Positions 48,537-57,373 of a DNA stretch of 64,000 nt are shown piece after piece. This DNA is from Candidatus Saccharibacteria bacterium (lineage in GTDB: Bacteria > Patescibacteriota > Saccharimonadia > Saccharimonadales > Saccharimonadaceae), in NCBI GenBank assembly GCA_016789455.1, contig JAEUQU010000002.1:310001-374000 (forward strand), written 5' to 3'. Position 1 is the first letter of the stretch; each line of letters opens with the position of its first letter. The translations under genes were made by a program, and so were the position numbers. Under the pieces are notes generated by a model that saw only the letters and a program-made list of their open reading frames with translations, ran no database searches and was not told where the DNA came from.

Positions 48537-51067
48537 TTATTTCATTAAACTGGTTGAAGCAATTCGTGGCTGTCGACGTGCCGGTCGATGAGCTGGTGAC
48601 GCTGATTGGCGCACGCTTGGTCGAGGTTGAGGAAGTCGTGTCGTTGGCCGACAAATATAAGGGTGCGGTCATCGTCAAGGTAGTGCGCGAACAGCCACAT
48701 CCCAGCGCCGATAAGCTGCATGTGGTGCACATTGATGACGGCGGCGTAACGCCAGGTGTCACCCGTTTGGCGGATGGTCTGGTCGAAGTGGTCTGCGGCG
48801 CACCGAACGTGCGTGCAGGCATCACTGCCGTCTGGCTGCCCCCTGGTGCTACCGTGCCCAGCACATTCAGCGATGCCGGCCCGATCATCCTGGAAGCCCG
48901 GCCGCTCCGCGGCGTGGTGAGCAACGGCATGCTGGCCAGCGCCCGTGAACTTGGCGTTGGTGAGGAGCATGACGGCATCGTCGAAGTTGAGATAGAGGCG
49001 ACGCCCGGTACGGGCTTTGCCCATGCGTACGCACTCGATGACTACCTGATTGATATTGAAAACAAATCCCTGACGCACCGGCCGGATTGCTTTGGCCTGA
49101 TCGGCTTTGCCCGTGAGATCGCCGCCATCCAGGGCAAGGCTTTCACGACGCCGGAATGGCTGCTGGCCACGACGCCGCAGATTCCGCTGCCCGACGGCAT
49201 CACGCCGGTGGCAGTGACGGCGACGGTGGCCGATCCGAACGTCTCTGCCCGCTACCAGGTGATCGCGCTGGACGGCGTCGATGCTGCCAAAGCCTCTCCC
49301 TTCGCCATGCAGACCTGGCTGGCCCGCGTCGGCATCCGCCCGATCAGTGCCGTGGTTGATGTGACCAACTACCTGATGTACCTGACGGGGCAGCCACTGC
49401 ACGCCTTCGACCTGGATAAGGTGCTGGCCGTCCATCCGGAGCACAAAGCGGAAATCATCGTGCGGGAGAGCCGCCAAGGCGAGACACTTGAGCTTTTGGA
49501 CGGACGCACCATCACGCTGGCTGACGACGACATCGTCATCTGCGCCGGTTCCGTACCGATTGCACTGGCGGGTGCCATGGGCGGCGCCAGCACCGAAATC
49601 GACAGCAGCACCAAGCGCGTCTTGCTGGAGTCTGCCACCTTCGACCTGTTCCGCCTGCGTACTACGCAGATGCGCCACGGCATTTTCAGTGAAGCCATCA
49701 CACGCTTTACCAAAGGACAATCGGCCGTGCAGACCGCGCCGGTACTGGCGTCTGCGGTCGCGCTGCTTTCCGACCTGACCGGTGCGGCGCCCGTCAGCGA
49801 CATCGTTGATACTTTGGCCGTGCCGTTCGAGCCGTCGACCGTCGCTGTGGAAGCGCAGCAGATCAGCGCCATCCTGGGTGCGCCATACTCGCTGGAGGCT
49901 ATCGCCGAAACATTGCGCCGCGTCGAATTCGCTGTTGAGCAGCGCCAGTTGCAGACTGCCGACCAGCTGTTGGTCACAGTGCCGTACTGGCGGGCGGATA
50001 TTCATATAATCGAGGATATAGCCGAAGAAATCGGCCGCATCAACGGCTTTGATGACATCACGCCTGAGTTGCCGCTGCGACCTTTTGCGGCGGTGATGCC
50101 CAGTGTCTTTGAGCAGACCCGGTCACGCGTCCGCCGCAGCCTGGTGCGTGGCGGTGCCAACGAGGTCCTGACGTACAACTTCATTCCTGGCCAGCTGCTC
50201 GAAAAAGCCGGCGAGACTACCGAGCAGGCATACCGCCTGGTCAACTCACTGTCGCCGGAACTGGCTTGCCTGCGCACCAGTCTGCTGCCGAGTCTGCTGA
50301 GCCGCGTCCACGCCAATCACAAACTGGGCTACGGTGCTTTTGCGCTGTTTGAGATGAACAAGACGCACAGCCGGCTGGAAACCGAGAGCGATGGCCGGAC
50401 GTTACCGGCCCTGCCGGTTGAACGGCCGATGCTGGCGTTGGTGCTCAGTGTCGAGGACAAGCTTGCCGGACGCTATGATGGCGCGCCGTACTACCAGGCG
50501 AAACAATACCTGGATATGCTTGCCGCCAGCCTCAGTGTCAGTCTGCGCTACGAGCCACTGGTCAGCGCGGCCGTACCGTCTTGGTTGAAGCTGCGTGATT
50601 CGGTCTACGAACCGAAGCGTGCGGCCATGGTGTATGCCGGCGACGTGCCGCTGGGGCTTATCGGTGAAGTAAACGGCCGGGTGCGGAGCGCCATGAAGCT
50701 GCCGCAGGTCATCGCCGGCTTCGAGATTGATCTGGCACTGCTGGATGCCGCCCGTTCGACCGATTCGTCATATACGCCACTGGGGCGCTACCAGGGCACC
50801 ACGCGTGACGTAAGCTTGCGTGTGCCGGCCGGAACGCCGTACGCGGATGTACTGACGACCGTGCAGGCCGTACTGGCAGCAACCGCATTTGGCAGCAGTG
50901 TCGAGCCGCAGTCCATCTACCAGAAGCCGGAAGACAAACTCAAGACTATCACTTTGCGCATCGCTCTGGCTGACCCGCAGGCCACTATCAAGGCTGAGGC
51001 CGCCAACGATGTCGTGGCGCGCATCGCCGAAACGGCAAAAGAAAAGCTCCGGGCGGAGCTGGTATAG
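48533..51067 (+). CDS. pheT: Phenylalanine-tRNA ligase beta subunit
   Basis: The protein has 844 residues. Domains in order: N-terminal part, tRNA-binding OB-fold about 40-155 (VEVVCGAPNVRAG), B3/B4 editing domain about 215-395 (THRPDCFGLIGFAREIA precedes it), B5 domain, catalytic-like core about 480-690 (IEDIAEEIGRINGFDDI), and the C-terminal ferredoxin-like anticodon-binding domain about 755-844 (PLGRYQGTTRDVSL). Full length. Translationally coupled to pheS. Confidence 0.96.
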   Translation: MIISLNWLKQFVAVDVPVDELVTLIGARLVEVEEVVSLADKYKGAVIVKVVREQPHPSADKLHVVHIDDGGVTPGVTRLADGLVEVVCGAPNVRAGITAVWLPPGATVPSTFSDAGPIILEARPLRGVVSNGMLASARELGVGEEHDGIVEVEIEATPGTGFAHAYALDDYLIDIENKSLTHRPDCFGLIGFAREIAAIQGKAFTTPEWLLATTPQIPLPDGITPVAVTATVADPNVSARYQVIALDGVDAAKASPFAMQTWLARVGIRPISAVVDVTNYLMYLTGQPLHAFDLDKVLAVHPEHKAEIIVRESRQGETLELLDGRTITLADDDIVICAGSVPIALAGAMGGASTEIDSSTKRVLLESATFDLFRLRTTQMRHGIFSEAITRFTKGQSAVQTAPVLASAVALLSDLTGAAPVSDIVDTLAVPFEPSTVAVEAQQISAILGAPYSLEAIAETLRRVEFAVEQRQLQTADQLLVTVPYWRADIHIIEDIAEEIGRINGFDDITPELPLRPFAAVMPSVFEQTRSRVRRSLVRGGANEVLTYNFIPGQLLEKAGETTEQAYRLVNSLSPELACLRTSLLPSLLSRVHANHKLGYGAFALFEMNKTHSRLETESDGRTLPALPVERPMLALVLSVEDKLAGRYDGAPYYQAKQYLDMLAASLSVSLRYEPLVSAAVPSWLKLRDSVYEPKRAAMVYAGDVPLGLIGEVNGRVRSAMKLPQVIAGFEIDLALLDAARSTDSSYTPLGRYQGTTRDVSLRVPAGTPYADVLTTVQAVLAATAFGSSVEPQSIYQKPEDKLKTITLRIALADPQATIKAEAANDVVARIAETAKEKLRAELV

Positions 51068-51096
51068 CAAGGGTATAGGGTACTGGGAAGTTCCGA

Positions 51097-51127
51097 GAAC
51101 AGGGCGCGCACACGCCCTGTTCTGTTG
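51097..51127 (+). terminator. Terminator of pheST
   Basis: GAACAGGGCG / CGCCCTGTTC hairpin followed by TGTTGTT. Confidence 0.8.
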
Positions 51128-51185
51128 TTGGCCCGGAACCAGAGTGCTGACAAGCGGGTGGGCTGTATGCCGCAGGATGTGCGCC

Positions 51186-51488
51186 CTACGGCTTGGGCCG
51201 CTCGGGTGGCTTGCTGTTGGGCAGGAAGCTCACAGCCGCCGCCACCAGGCCTATCAGCACCAGGACCAGCATGATGAAGGGAGCCACCGTGAAGAGGTAG
51301 ATCAGGATGGCGATGAGCAGGCAGGCGATCATGCCCCAGCCGACGAAGGCGAAGGTGTCGCCGCCCGAGAGGATGCCCCACAGCGCCACGCCGATCCAGG
51401 CGAGGATGAAGACCAGGAGCTGTCCGTTGCTGTAGATCCCGTCGTAGTCGGGCGGGAGCGTTGATGCGAGGTAGGCTACGTCGATCAT
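51186..51488 (-). CDS. Small membrane protein of unknown function
   Basis: The protein has 100 residues from ATG 51488, preceded by GTGGAG. Three hydrophobic helices (LLVFILAWIGVALWGILSG, FVGWGMIACLLIAILIYLF, FIMLVLVLIGLVAAAVSFL) and a short Pro/Lys tail. GC-rich codon style. Its leader contains a hairpin at 51520-51539. No family recognised. Confidence 0.55.
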   Translation of the reverse strand: MIDVAYLASTLPPDYDGIYSNGQLLVFILAWIGVALWGILSGGDTFAFVGWGMIACLLIAILIYLFTVAPFIMLVLVLIGLVAAAVSFLPNSKPPERPKP

Positions 51489-51519
51489 TAAAAACTCCAC
51501 TCTGTGTTCCGGTCCGGTC

Positions 51520-51539
51520 ACTCCAAGGCGTTGGAGTGT
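51520..51539 (-). promoter_or_regulatory. Leader hairpin of the 51488 gene
   Basis: CACTCCAA / TTGGAGTG with loop GGCG in the 5' leader. The role is unknown. Confidence 0.4.
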
Positions 51540-51597
51540 AACTTTATCAAATCATAAAAATCAAAATGTTGCAATAGACAGGGCGCGCACCGCGCTA

Positions 51598-51603
51598 TAC
51601 AAT
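51598..51603 (+). promoter_or_regulatory. -10 box, leaderless start of the ABC exporter gene
   Basis: TACAAT with eight bases before ATG 51612. Confidence 0.55.
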
Positions 51604-51611
51604 ACATAGCT

Positions 51612-53393
51612 ATGCATGCATTGATACGAACCCTACTGTACGCCCGCAACTTGTGGCCGTACTACACCGGCATCACCATTTTCGCCCTGCTGATGTCGCT
51701 GTCGGCGCTGGCAGCGCCCTATATCATCAAGCTGGCGACAGATGCCGTAGTGGCGGTCATCGAGGGTAAACCGGCCGACTATACGTACATCATCTGGCTG
51801 GCGGTAGCGCTGCTCTTGGCGGACGTGGCCAATACGCTCTTTACCAACTGGGGCGGCTACCTTGGTGACGTGATGGCGGCCAAGATGAAGAAGCAACTGA
51901 GCGAACGATATTATCATCACCTGCTGCGCCTGCCGCAGAGCTACTATGACCAGGAGCTGACCGGCACTATCATCAACCGGCTCAACCGCACCATCTTTGA
52001 GGTGACGCAGTTTATGAACATGTTCGCCAATAACTTCTTCAGCATGATCATGACTATTGTCATCGTGCTGGTGGTGCTATTGGCGTACAGTTGGGAAATC
52101 GCCCTGCTGGTGTTCATCGTCTATCCGGTGTTCCTGTGGCTGACTACGCTGACCAGCCGCTCCTGGCAGCGCTATCAGGACAAGAAGAACCATGAGACAG
52201 ATGTGGCCAGCGGGCGTTTCGCCGAAGTTATCGCGCAGATCAAGGTGGTGAAAAGCTTTGTGCAGGAGCGGCTGGAACTCCAACATTTTGAGCGGCATTA
52301 TCAGCAGACCGTCGAGGTGACGTACAGGCAGTCGCGGCAGTGGCATAACTACGACATACTGCGGCGGCTGGTGCTGAATGCCATTTTCTTTGTGATATTC
52401 GGGTATGTCTTTATCAAGACGCTGGGGCGCGAGTTCACAGTCGGTGAAATGATCTTCATCATCCAGCTGGTCAGCATGGTGCGTATTCCGATCTTTTCCA
52501 TGAGCTTCATCGTTGACCAGACGCAGCGGGCGATGGCCGGCTGCAAGGATTACTTCAAGGTAATGTCACTGAAGCCTGCGATCGACGATGCCTCGAACGC
52601 GCCGGCGCTCGACATCGCGCGCGGGCAGATAGAGTATCGCGGCGTCTCGTTCGCGTATAAGACGGACGAGCCGGTGCTGCGCGATGTCAGCTTTACCGTC
52701 GAGCCGGGCACCAAGGTGGCGCTGGTGGGCGAGAGCGGCGAGGGCAAGACCACGCTCACCAACCTGCTGCTGCGTCTTTACTCGCCGACGGATGGCACTA
52801 TCGCTATCGACGGCACCGATATCGCATCGGTACGGCAGCGGAGTCTGCGAGACAAGATCGCCGTCGTGTTCCAGGATCCGGCCTTATTCAGCGGCACCAT
52901 CCGCGAAAACATCGCCTATGCCTTGCCGCATGCCACGGACGAGCAGGTGGTCGCGGCGGCCAAGGCGGCGAACGCCCACGATTTTATCAACAAGCTGAAG
53001 GGCGGCTACGAAGCCGAGATCGGCGAGCGCGGCCTCAAGCTGAGCGGCGGGCAGAAGCAGCGGTTGGCAATCGCCCGGGCGATTCTCAAAGATGCACCCA
53101 TCCTGATTCTGGATGAAGCCACCAGCAGCCTGGACAGCCGCGCCGAGGCCCAGGTGCAGGAGGCGCTGGAGCGGCTGATGAAGCGGCGCACGACGTTGAT
53201 TATCGCACACCGGCTGTCGACGATCGCGCATGTCGATAAGATTGTCACCATCAAAAAAGGTACGGTCGATGAGATTGGTACGCCGGCCGAACTGGCGGGC
53301 ACCGGCGGTATATACGGCCAGCTGCTGGAGCTGCAGATGGGCACGTCCGAAAAGGCGAAGAAACAGCTCAAGGCGTACGAGATCGCGGCTTAG
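51612..53393 (+). CDS. ABC exporter half-transporter (membrane plus ATPase)
   Basis: The protein has 593 residues. Six membrane helices lie in residues 15-310. The nucleotide-binding domain has Walker A GESGEGKTT (about 373), a Q-loop (VFQDPALFSG), the signature LSGGQKQR (about 477), Walker B LILDEAT (about 499) and the H-loop IAHRLST. The layout is that of MsbA/BmrA-type homodimeric exporters of lipids or drugs; the substrate is not determinable. Single gene, leaderless. Confidence 0.93.
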   Translation: MHALIRTLLYARNLWPYYTGITIFALLMSLSALAAPYIIKLATDAVVAVIEGKPADYTYIIWLAVALLLADVANTLFTNWGGYLGDVMAAKMKKQLSERYYHHLLRLPQSYYDQELTGTIINRLNRTIFEVTQFMNMFANNFFSMIMTIVIVLVVLLAYSWEIALLVFIVYPVFLWLTTLTSRSWQRYQDKKNHETDVASGRFAEVIAQIKVVKSFVQERLELQHFERHYQQTVEVTYRQSRQWHNYDILRRLVLNAIFFVIFGYVFIKTLGREFTVGEMIFIIQLVSMVRIPIFSMSFIVDQTQRAMAGCKDYFKVMSLKPAIDDASNAPALDIARGQIEYRGVSFAYKTDEPVLRDVSFTVEPGTKVALVGESGEGKTTLTNLLLRLYSPTDGTIAIDGTDIASVRQRSLRDKIAVVFQDPALFSGTIRENIAYALPHATDEQVVAAAKAANAHDFINKLKGGYEAEIGERGLKLSGGQKQRLAIARAILKDAPILILDEATSSLDSRAEAQVQEALERLMKRRTTLIIAHRLSTIAHVDKIVTIKKGTVDEIGTPAELAGTGGIYGQLLELQMGTSEKAKKQLKAYEIAA

Positions 53394-53455
53394 GCTGGCT
53401 CTCAGTCTTCTATGGTACACTGTTGATAGATTAACGAAAGGCAGGGTTTTTTCTT

Positions 53456-53998
53456 ATGGCAACGTCTAAAAGCCAACGTATTTTCATCTGGGTGATCGCG
53501 ATCGTCATGGCCGTCGGGTCGGTCGGGTTCTACTTTGTCATCATCATGGATAACGACCGGGTGGCGCGCAACCAGGAAGATCAGCAGGCCGCGCTGGACA
53601 AGGCGATAAAGGAACAGCAGTCACAGAACCAGGTGCTGCCCGGCTACACCGTCGACACGTTTGATGCGGCTGCCGTGACTGAGCTGAAGACCGAGGACCT
53701 GAAAGTGGGCGAAGGCCCCGAAGTGCCTGCCGGGGCGACCGTCAAGGCTAACTACACCGGCTGGCTGGCTGACGGCACTATCTTTGACAGCTCCAACAAG
53801 AATGGCACGGTGACGCCCATCAGCTTCAGCCTGAACGGCGTGATCGCCGGCTGGACCGAAGGCATCCCGGGCATGAAGGTCGGCGGCGTCCGCAAACTGA
53901 CCATTCCGGCCGACAAGGCGTATGGCGCCAGCGGCACCAACGGCATCCCGCCGAACTCACCGCTGGTCTTTGTAGTAGAAATTGTCGGTATCGAATAA
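53456..53998 (+). CDS. Membrane-anchored FKBP-type peptidyl-prolyl isomerase
   Basis: The protein has 180 residues. An N-terminal helix (IWVIAIVMAVGSVGFYFVII) anchors it; residues 30-70 form a Gln/Asp-rich linker; residues 75-180 are an FKBP domain: GATVKANYTGWLADGTIFDSS, VIAGWTEGIPGMKVGG, YGASGTNGIPPNSPLVFVVEI. It accelerates proline cis-trans isomerisation, here on the outside of the membrane, helping exported proteins to fold. GAAAGGCAGG lies upstream of the ATG at a rather long distance. Confidence 0.92.
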   Translation: MATSKSQRIFIWVIAIVMAVGSVGFYFVIIMDNDRVARNQEDQQAALDKAIKEQQSQNQVLPGYTVDTFDAAAVTELKTEDLKVGEGPEVPAGATVKANYTGWLADGTIFDSSNKNGTVTPISFSLNGVIAGWTEGIPGMKVGGVRKLTIPADKAYGASGTNGIPPNSPLVFVVEIVGIE

Positions 53999-54081
53999 TT
54001 TACTACATATAGCGTATTGCGTGGCGAGACTACGCTATGTATAGTGGTAGGTACTAAAATAACACTAGAGGTGGTAGCAAC

Positions 54082-54327
54082 ATGAAAACGGTGACGGTAT
54101 ACAGCAAAAACGCATGCGCTTCATGCAACATGGTCAAAAAATGGCTGACGCTCAAGCAGGTGGCCTACACCGAGATCAATACTGACGAAAAGCCGGATGT
54201 ACTGCCCGAAGTCATGCGTATCAGCGGCGCCGCCACCATGCCGGTCATCATCGTTGAGGATGAGAGCGGCGAAAAAGCAGTCTCTGTCGGCTACAACCCA
54301 TCGCGCCTGGCGGGTATCGTAGCCTAA
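54082..54327 (+). CDS. Glutaredoxin-like protein
   Basis: The protein has 81 residues. Thioredoxin-fold glutaredoxin with redox motif CASC (residues 12-15), and TMPVIIVED carrying the cis-Pro. AGAGGTGG lies before the ATG. It is 32 bases before thioredoxin reductase, so it is a likely NrdH-type electron carrier reduced by that enzyme (inference from context). Confidence 0.88.
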   Translation: MKTVTVYSKNACASCNMVKKWLTLKQVAYTEINTDEKPDVLPEVMRISGAATMPVIIVEDESGEKAVSVGYNPSRLAGIVA

Positions 54328-54359
54328 ACTCTAACCTGATTGATCGGACTATTGCTTGT

Positions 54360-55298
54360 ATGAACGACGACACTATCCACGATGTCATCATGATCGGTGC
54401 CGGCCCGAGTGCTTTGGCGGCGGCCATCTACACTACCCGTGAAGACATCGAAACCGTCCTGTATGAAAAGGGTGCTATCGGCGGCTTGGCGGCTATCACC
54501 GACCGCGTCGATAACTATCCTGGCTTTGCTGATGGTATCGGCGGGCTGGAGCTGGCTGAGCAGCTCGAGAAGCAGGCGCTGCGCTTTGGTGCCAAGATCG
54601 AGCTGGGCGAGGTCAGCAGCATCCAGGACCGCGGCGACTACAAGGTGCTGGATACGACTGACGGCGAACTGAAGGCCCGGGCAGTGCTGATTGCTACCGG
54701 TAGCGACTACCGCAAGATCGGCGTGCCGGGCGAGCTGGAGTACTATGGCCGCGGCGTCCACTACTGCGCCACCTGCGACGGGGCGTTTTACCGGGACCGG
54801 CGGCTGGTGGTCATCGGCGGGGGCAACTCGGCGGTACAGGAAGCTATCTTTTTGACCCGCTTCACCTCGCACCTCGACCTGCTGGTGCGCTCCAAGATCC
54901 GCGCCAGCGAGGTGCTGCAAAAAGAGCTGCAGCACATGGTGGACGAAGGCAAGATCACCGTGCACCTGGGTGTGACCATCGATGAGATCGTTGCCGAAGA
55001 CAACAAGGTGACGGCCGTCCGCGCCAAGTCTGGCGACACTGCCGTGACGTATGAGACCGATGGCGTCTTCATCTTCATTGGCCTGGATCCTAATACCGGC
55101 TTTTTGAAAGGCTCTGGCGTGGAGCTGGACGAAATCGGCCTCATCAAGACTGACGACAATCTGCACACTTCTGTCCCCGGCATCTTTGCGAGCGGCGATG
55201 TGCGCAGTGGTGCCACTATGCAGATTGCCAGCGCTGTCGGCGAGGGTGCGACTGCCGCTCTGAAAATACGTGAATTTTTGGAGGCGCCCCGGGCGTAG
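54360..55298 (+). CDS. trxB: Thioredoxin reductase (flavoprotein)
   Basis: The protein has 312 residues. FAD site GAGPSALAAAIYT at the N-terminus, active-site disulfide CATC (about 136-139), NADPH site GGGNSAVQEAI, and the C-terminal FAD-contacting GIFASGDVRSGATMQIASAVGEGA. It uses NADPH to reduce thioredoxin or the neighbouring glutaredoxin. Length is typical for the low-molecular-weight class. Confidence 0.92.
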   Translation: MNDDTIHDVIMIGAGPSALAAAIYTTREDIETVLYEKGAIGGLAAITDRVDNYPGFADGIGGLELAEQLEKQALRFGAKIELGEVSSIQDRGDYKVLDTTDGELKARAVLIATGSDYRKIGVPGELEYYGRGVHYCATCDGAFYRDRRLVVIGGGNSAVQEAIFLTRFTSHLDLLVRSKIRASEVLQKELQHMVDEGKITVHLGVTIDEIVAEDNKVTAVRAKSGDTAVTYETDGVFIFIGLDPNTGFLKGSGVELDEIGLIKTDDNLHTSVPGIFASGDVRSGATMQIASAVGEGATAALKIREFLEAPRA

Positions 55299-55299
55299 C

Positions 55300-55428
55300 G
55301 CCACTTCTCAAGGTGTATCCTGCGGTCACTTTTTTAAAAGACTTCCACTGGAAGTCTTTTAAAGCGTTAGGCTGAAATCTGTCTAGAAACAGATTTCACA
55401 TACCCCAGGATACACCTTGAGAAGTGGC
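55300..55428 (+). repeat. Nested palindrome between convergent genes (three-way-junction type)
   Basis: Perfect 23-bp outer inverted repeats (55300-55322 and 55406-55428) enclose two further perfect hairpins: 55333-55347 / 55349-55363 (15 bp, TTTAAAAGACTTCCA arm) and 55373-55382 / 55389-55398 (10 bp, TGAAATCTGT arm). The element starts two bases after the trxB stop and ends on the stop codon of the convergent GDPD gene. RNA from either strand would fold as a three-way junction. Confidence 0.85.
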
Positions 55429-56120
55429 TACTCAGCCAGTACGTCCAAAATGAGATCAGGGCGGTCAGTGACGACGGCATCGACGCCGCGTTCTGCGAGT
55501 CTGATGGCCGCTTCGGGACGGTTGACGGTGTAGACATAGGTGAAGAGCTTCAGTTTCTTCGTCAGCGCCAGCACGAAGCTGTTGATGTGTAGCCGATGAA
55601 AGCCGACAGCCACCAGGTTGAGCTTGTTGTAGTGCTGCAGGAACAGGAGCGGGTTGAGACGGTGTAGCAGGGCCAACTGCGCGTACGGCGCAGCCTTACG
55701 GACGCGCGTCAGTACGCGGGTGGAGAACGACGAAAAGATGAACTGCTCCCAGTCGCCCTTCTTCTTAACGTACTTTTCTATCAGGGGCAGGGCGTGTGGC
55801 ACAGCCGCCGCCGTCTTAATCTCGATATTGATCATGACCTTGCCGACACACTCCTTGAGGGCGGCCTCCAGCGTGACGATGGGTGAGGGGCCTCCACCGG
55901 TGCGCTTCTGCAGCTCGCTGAGCGTTAGCATGCTGATGAAGCGGGGATCGTGATGGATGCGGAGCATGAGCGGGTCATGGCTGAGGATGGGAATCTTGTC
56001 CTTGGTAAGGCGCACGTCGAACTCAATGATGTCGACACCCAAATCAAGCCCGGTGCGCAGGCTGGCAATGGTATTCTCGGGCTTGAGGCCCCGGGCGCCC
56101 CGGTGTCCGATAACTAACAT
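55428..56120 (-). CDS. Glycerophosphodiester phosphodiesterase
   Basis: The protein has 230 residues. GDPD-family TIM barrel with IGHRGARGLKPENTIAS, VDIIEFDVRLTKD, PILSHDP (catalytic His, metal Glu/Asp) and INIEIKT. It hydrolyses glycerophosphodiesters to glycerol 3-phosphate and an alcohol. No signal peptide, so probably cytoplasmic. TATACG with eight bases to the ATG suggests a leaderless start. Confidence 0.9.
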   Translation of the reverse strand: MLVIGHRGARGLKPENTIASLRTGLDLGVDIIEFDVRLTKDKIPILSHDPLMLRIHHDPRFISMLTLSELQKRTGGGPSPIVTLEAALKECVGKVMINIEIKTAAAVPHALPLIEKYVKKKGDWEQFIFSSFSTRVLTRVRKAAPYAQLALLHRLNPLLFLQHYNKLNLVAVGFHRLHINSFVLALTKKLKLFTYVYTVNRPEAAIRLAERGVDAVVTDRPDLILDVLAE

Positions 56121-56128
56121 AGCCCTAG

Positions 56129-56134
56129 CGTATA
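56129..56134 (-). promoter_or_regulatory. -10 box, leaderless start of the GDPD gene
   Basis: TATACG on the minus strand, eight bases before ATG 56120. Confidence 0.4.
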
Positions 56135-56267
56135 GGCTACGGCGCGATGCGTCTAGTAGATTTTCTTACAGCGGCATCAGTGGCTGCCACCGACTGGACG
56201 GTAACAGAGAGAGACGCTACAATTTATGGAGTACGAAATATCTGTTAAGCAAAAGAGGAGTTTTACT

Positions 56268-56807
56268 ATGGCCGATTTTAATAAAGTACTGACCCCTGGC
56301 GATTACCAGGACGGCACCGTCAACACCGTCGTTGAGATTCCTGAAGGTTCCATCCTGAAGGTTGAATGGGACCGTAAACGTGCCGCCTTCATGCTGGACC
56401 GCGTTGAGCCGGCAATATTCGCCAAGCCGTGTAACTACGGCTTCATCCCTGGCACCCTGGACGAAGACGGAGACGAGTTGGACACGCTGATTGTCTGCCC
56501 GGAACCGCTGCCGACCGGCGTCTGGCTGGAGGCTCGCATCGTCGGCGTACTGAACTTCATCGACGACGGCGAAGCTGACCACAAGGTAGTCGTCGTGCCA
56601 GCCGACAACCGCGATGATGGCAACAAGATCGAGACCTTGGACGACCTTGGTGAGCGCTGGAAGCAGAAGGTCGAGCACCACTTTGCCCACTACAAGGACC
56701 TCAAGAAGCCAGGCTCGACCGTCGTTGAAGGCTGGGGCGATGCCGAGGCTGCCAAGGCGATTATCCGCGAGTCTATTGAGCGGGCTAAAACTGGACTGGA
56801 AGTCTAG
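56268..56807 (+). CDS. ppa: Inorganic pyrophosphatase (family I)
   Basis: The protein has 179 residues from ATG 56268, preceded by GAGGAG; an open frame extends to 56226 but gives a non-family N-terminus. Motifs: VVEIPEGSILKVEWD, YGFIPGTL, and the signature DEDGDELDTLIV with three metal-binding Asp. It hydrolyses PPi to phosphate, driving biosynthesis. Confidence 0.93.
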   Translation: MADFNKVLTPGDYQDGTVNTVVEIPEGSILKVEWDRKRAAFMLDRVEPAIFAKPCNYGFIPGTLDEDGDELDTLIVCPEPLPTGVWLEARIVGVLNFIDDGEADHKVVVVPADNRDDGNKIETLDDLGERWKQKVEHHFAHYKDLKKPGSTVVEGWGDAEAAKAIIRESIERAKTGLEV

Positions 56808-56810
56808 GGA

Positions 56811-57296
56811 GTGGAGCGGGCCAAGAAGGACGGCGAGGCAGAGAGTCTTATCCTTACTGGCGGACGCCGCCATGTCGTTTCGTGCAAAGCACTGGTGCGT
56901 GACCAGGATGATAATATAGTCGTCCTGAGACGCAGCAGCACTCACCCACGGTCGGCCCATAAGCCTGATGTGCCAGGCGGTATCATCGATGTCGGGGAGC
57001 AGATCAACCAGGGGTTAGCACGTGAAATTTTGGAAGAGACCGGGCTGCTGGTTGATCCATCGCAGCTGCGCCTGTTGTATGCATTCGTCGATGACAGTCA
57101 TGAGGGCGTCATTATCGTACGTCTGCTGTTTACCGTCACGGTCGAAGATGTGAAGCCGCCGGTACAGCTAAGCTCGGAGCATGATAAGGCAGAATGGCTC
57201 CGCTTTGATGCTGTACGGGAAAAGCTGACGAACAAAACCCATGTTGAAGCGCTTGCGTATGTGGCGGAGCATGGGCTGCTTGATACCTCGCCGTAA
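56811..57296 (+). CDS. Nudix hydrolase
   Basis: The protein has 161 residues from GTG 56811, three bases after ppa, with AGGGA across the ppa stop. The Nudix box G-x5-E-x7-REUxEExGU is complete: GGIIDVGEQINQGLAREILEETGLL (core REILEETGLL). It hydrolyses nucleoside diphosphate-linked compounds; the substrate is unknown. Pairing with pyrophosphatase fits a housecleaning role. Confidence 0.9.
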   Translation: MERAKKDGEAESLILTGGRRHVVSCKALVRDQDDNIVVLRRSSTHPRSAHKPDVPGGIIDVGEQINQGLAREILEETGLLVDPSQLRLLYAFVDDSHEGVIIVRLLFTVTVEDVKPPVQLSSEHDKAEWLRFDAVREKLTNKTHVEALAYVAEHGLLDTSP

Positions 57297-57321
57297 TAGA
57301 ACTGTACACACTAATGAAATA

Positions 57322-57355
57322 CTGCCCCGCCGGAAGAATCCGACGGGGCAGTTTG
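57322..57355 (+). terminator. Terminator of the ppa-Nudix pair
   Basis: CTGCCCCG / CGGGGCAG with an inner CGGA/TCCG stem, then TTTGTG. Confidence 0.85.
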
Positions 57356-57373
57356 TGTCAGGGCCGGCCTGGC

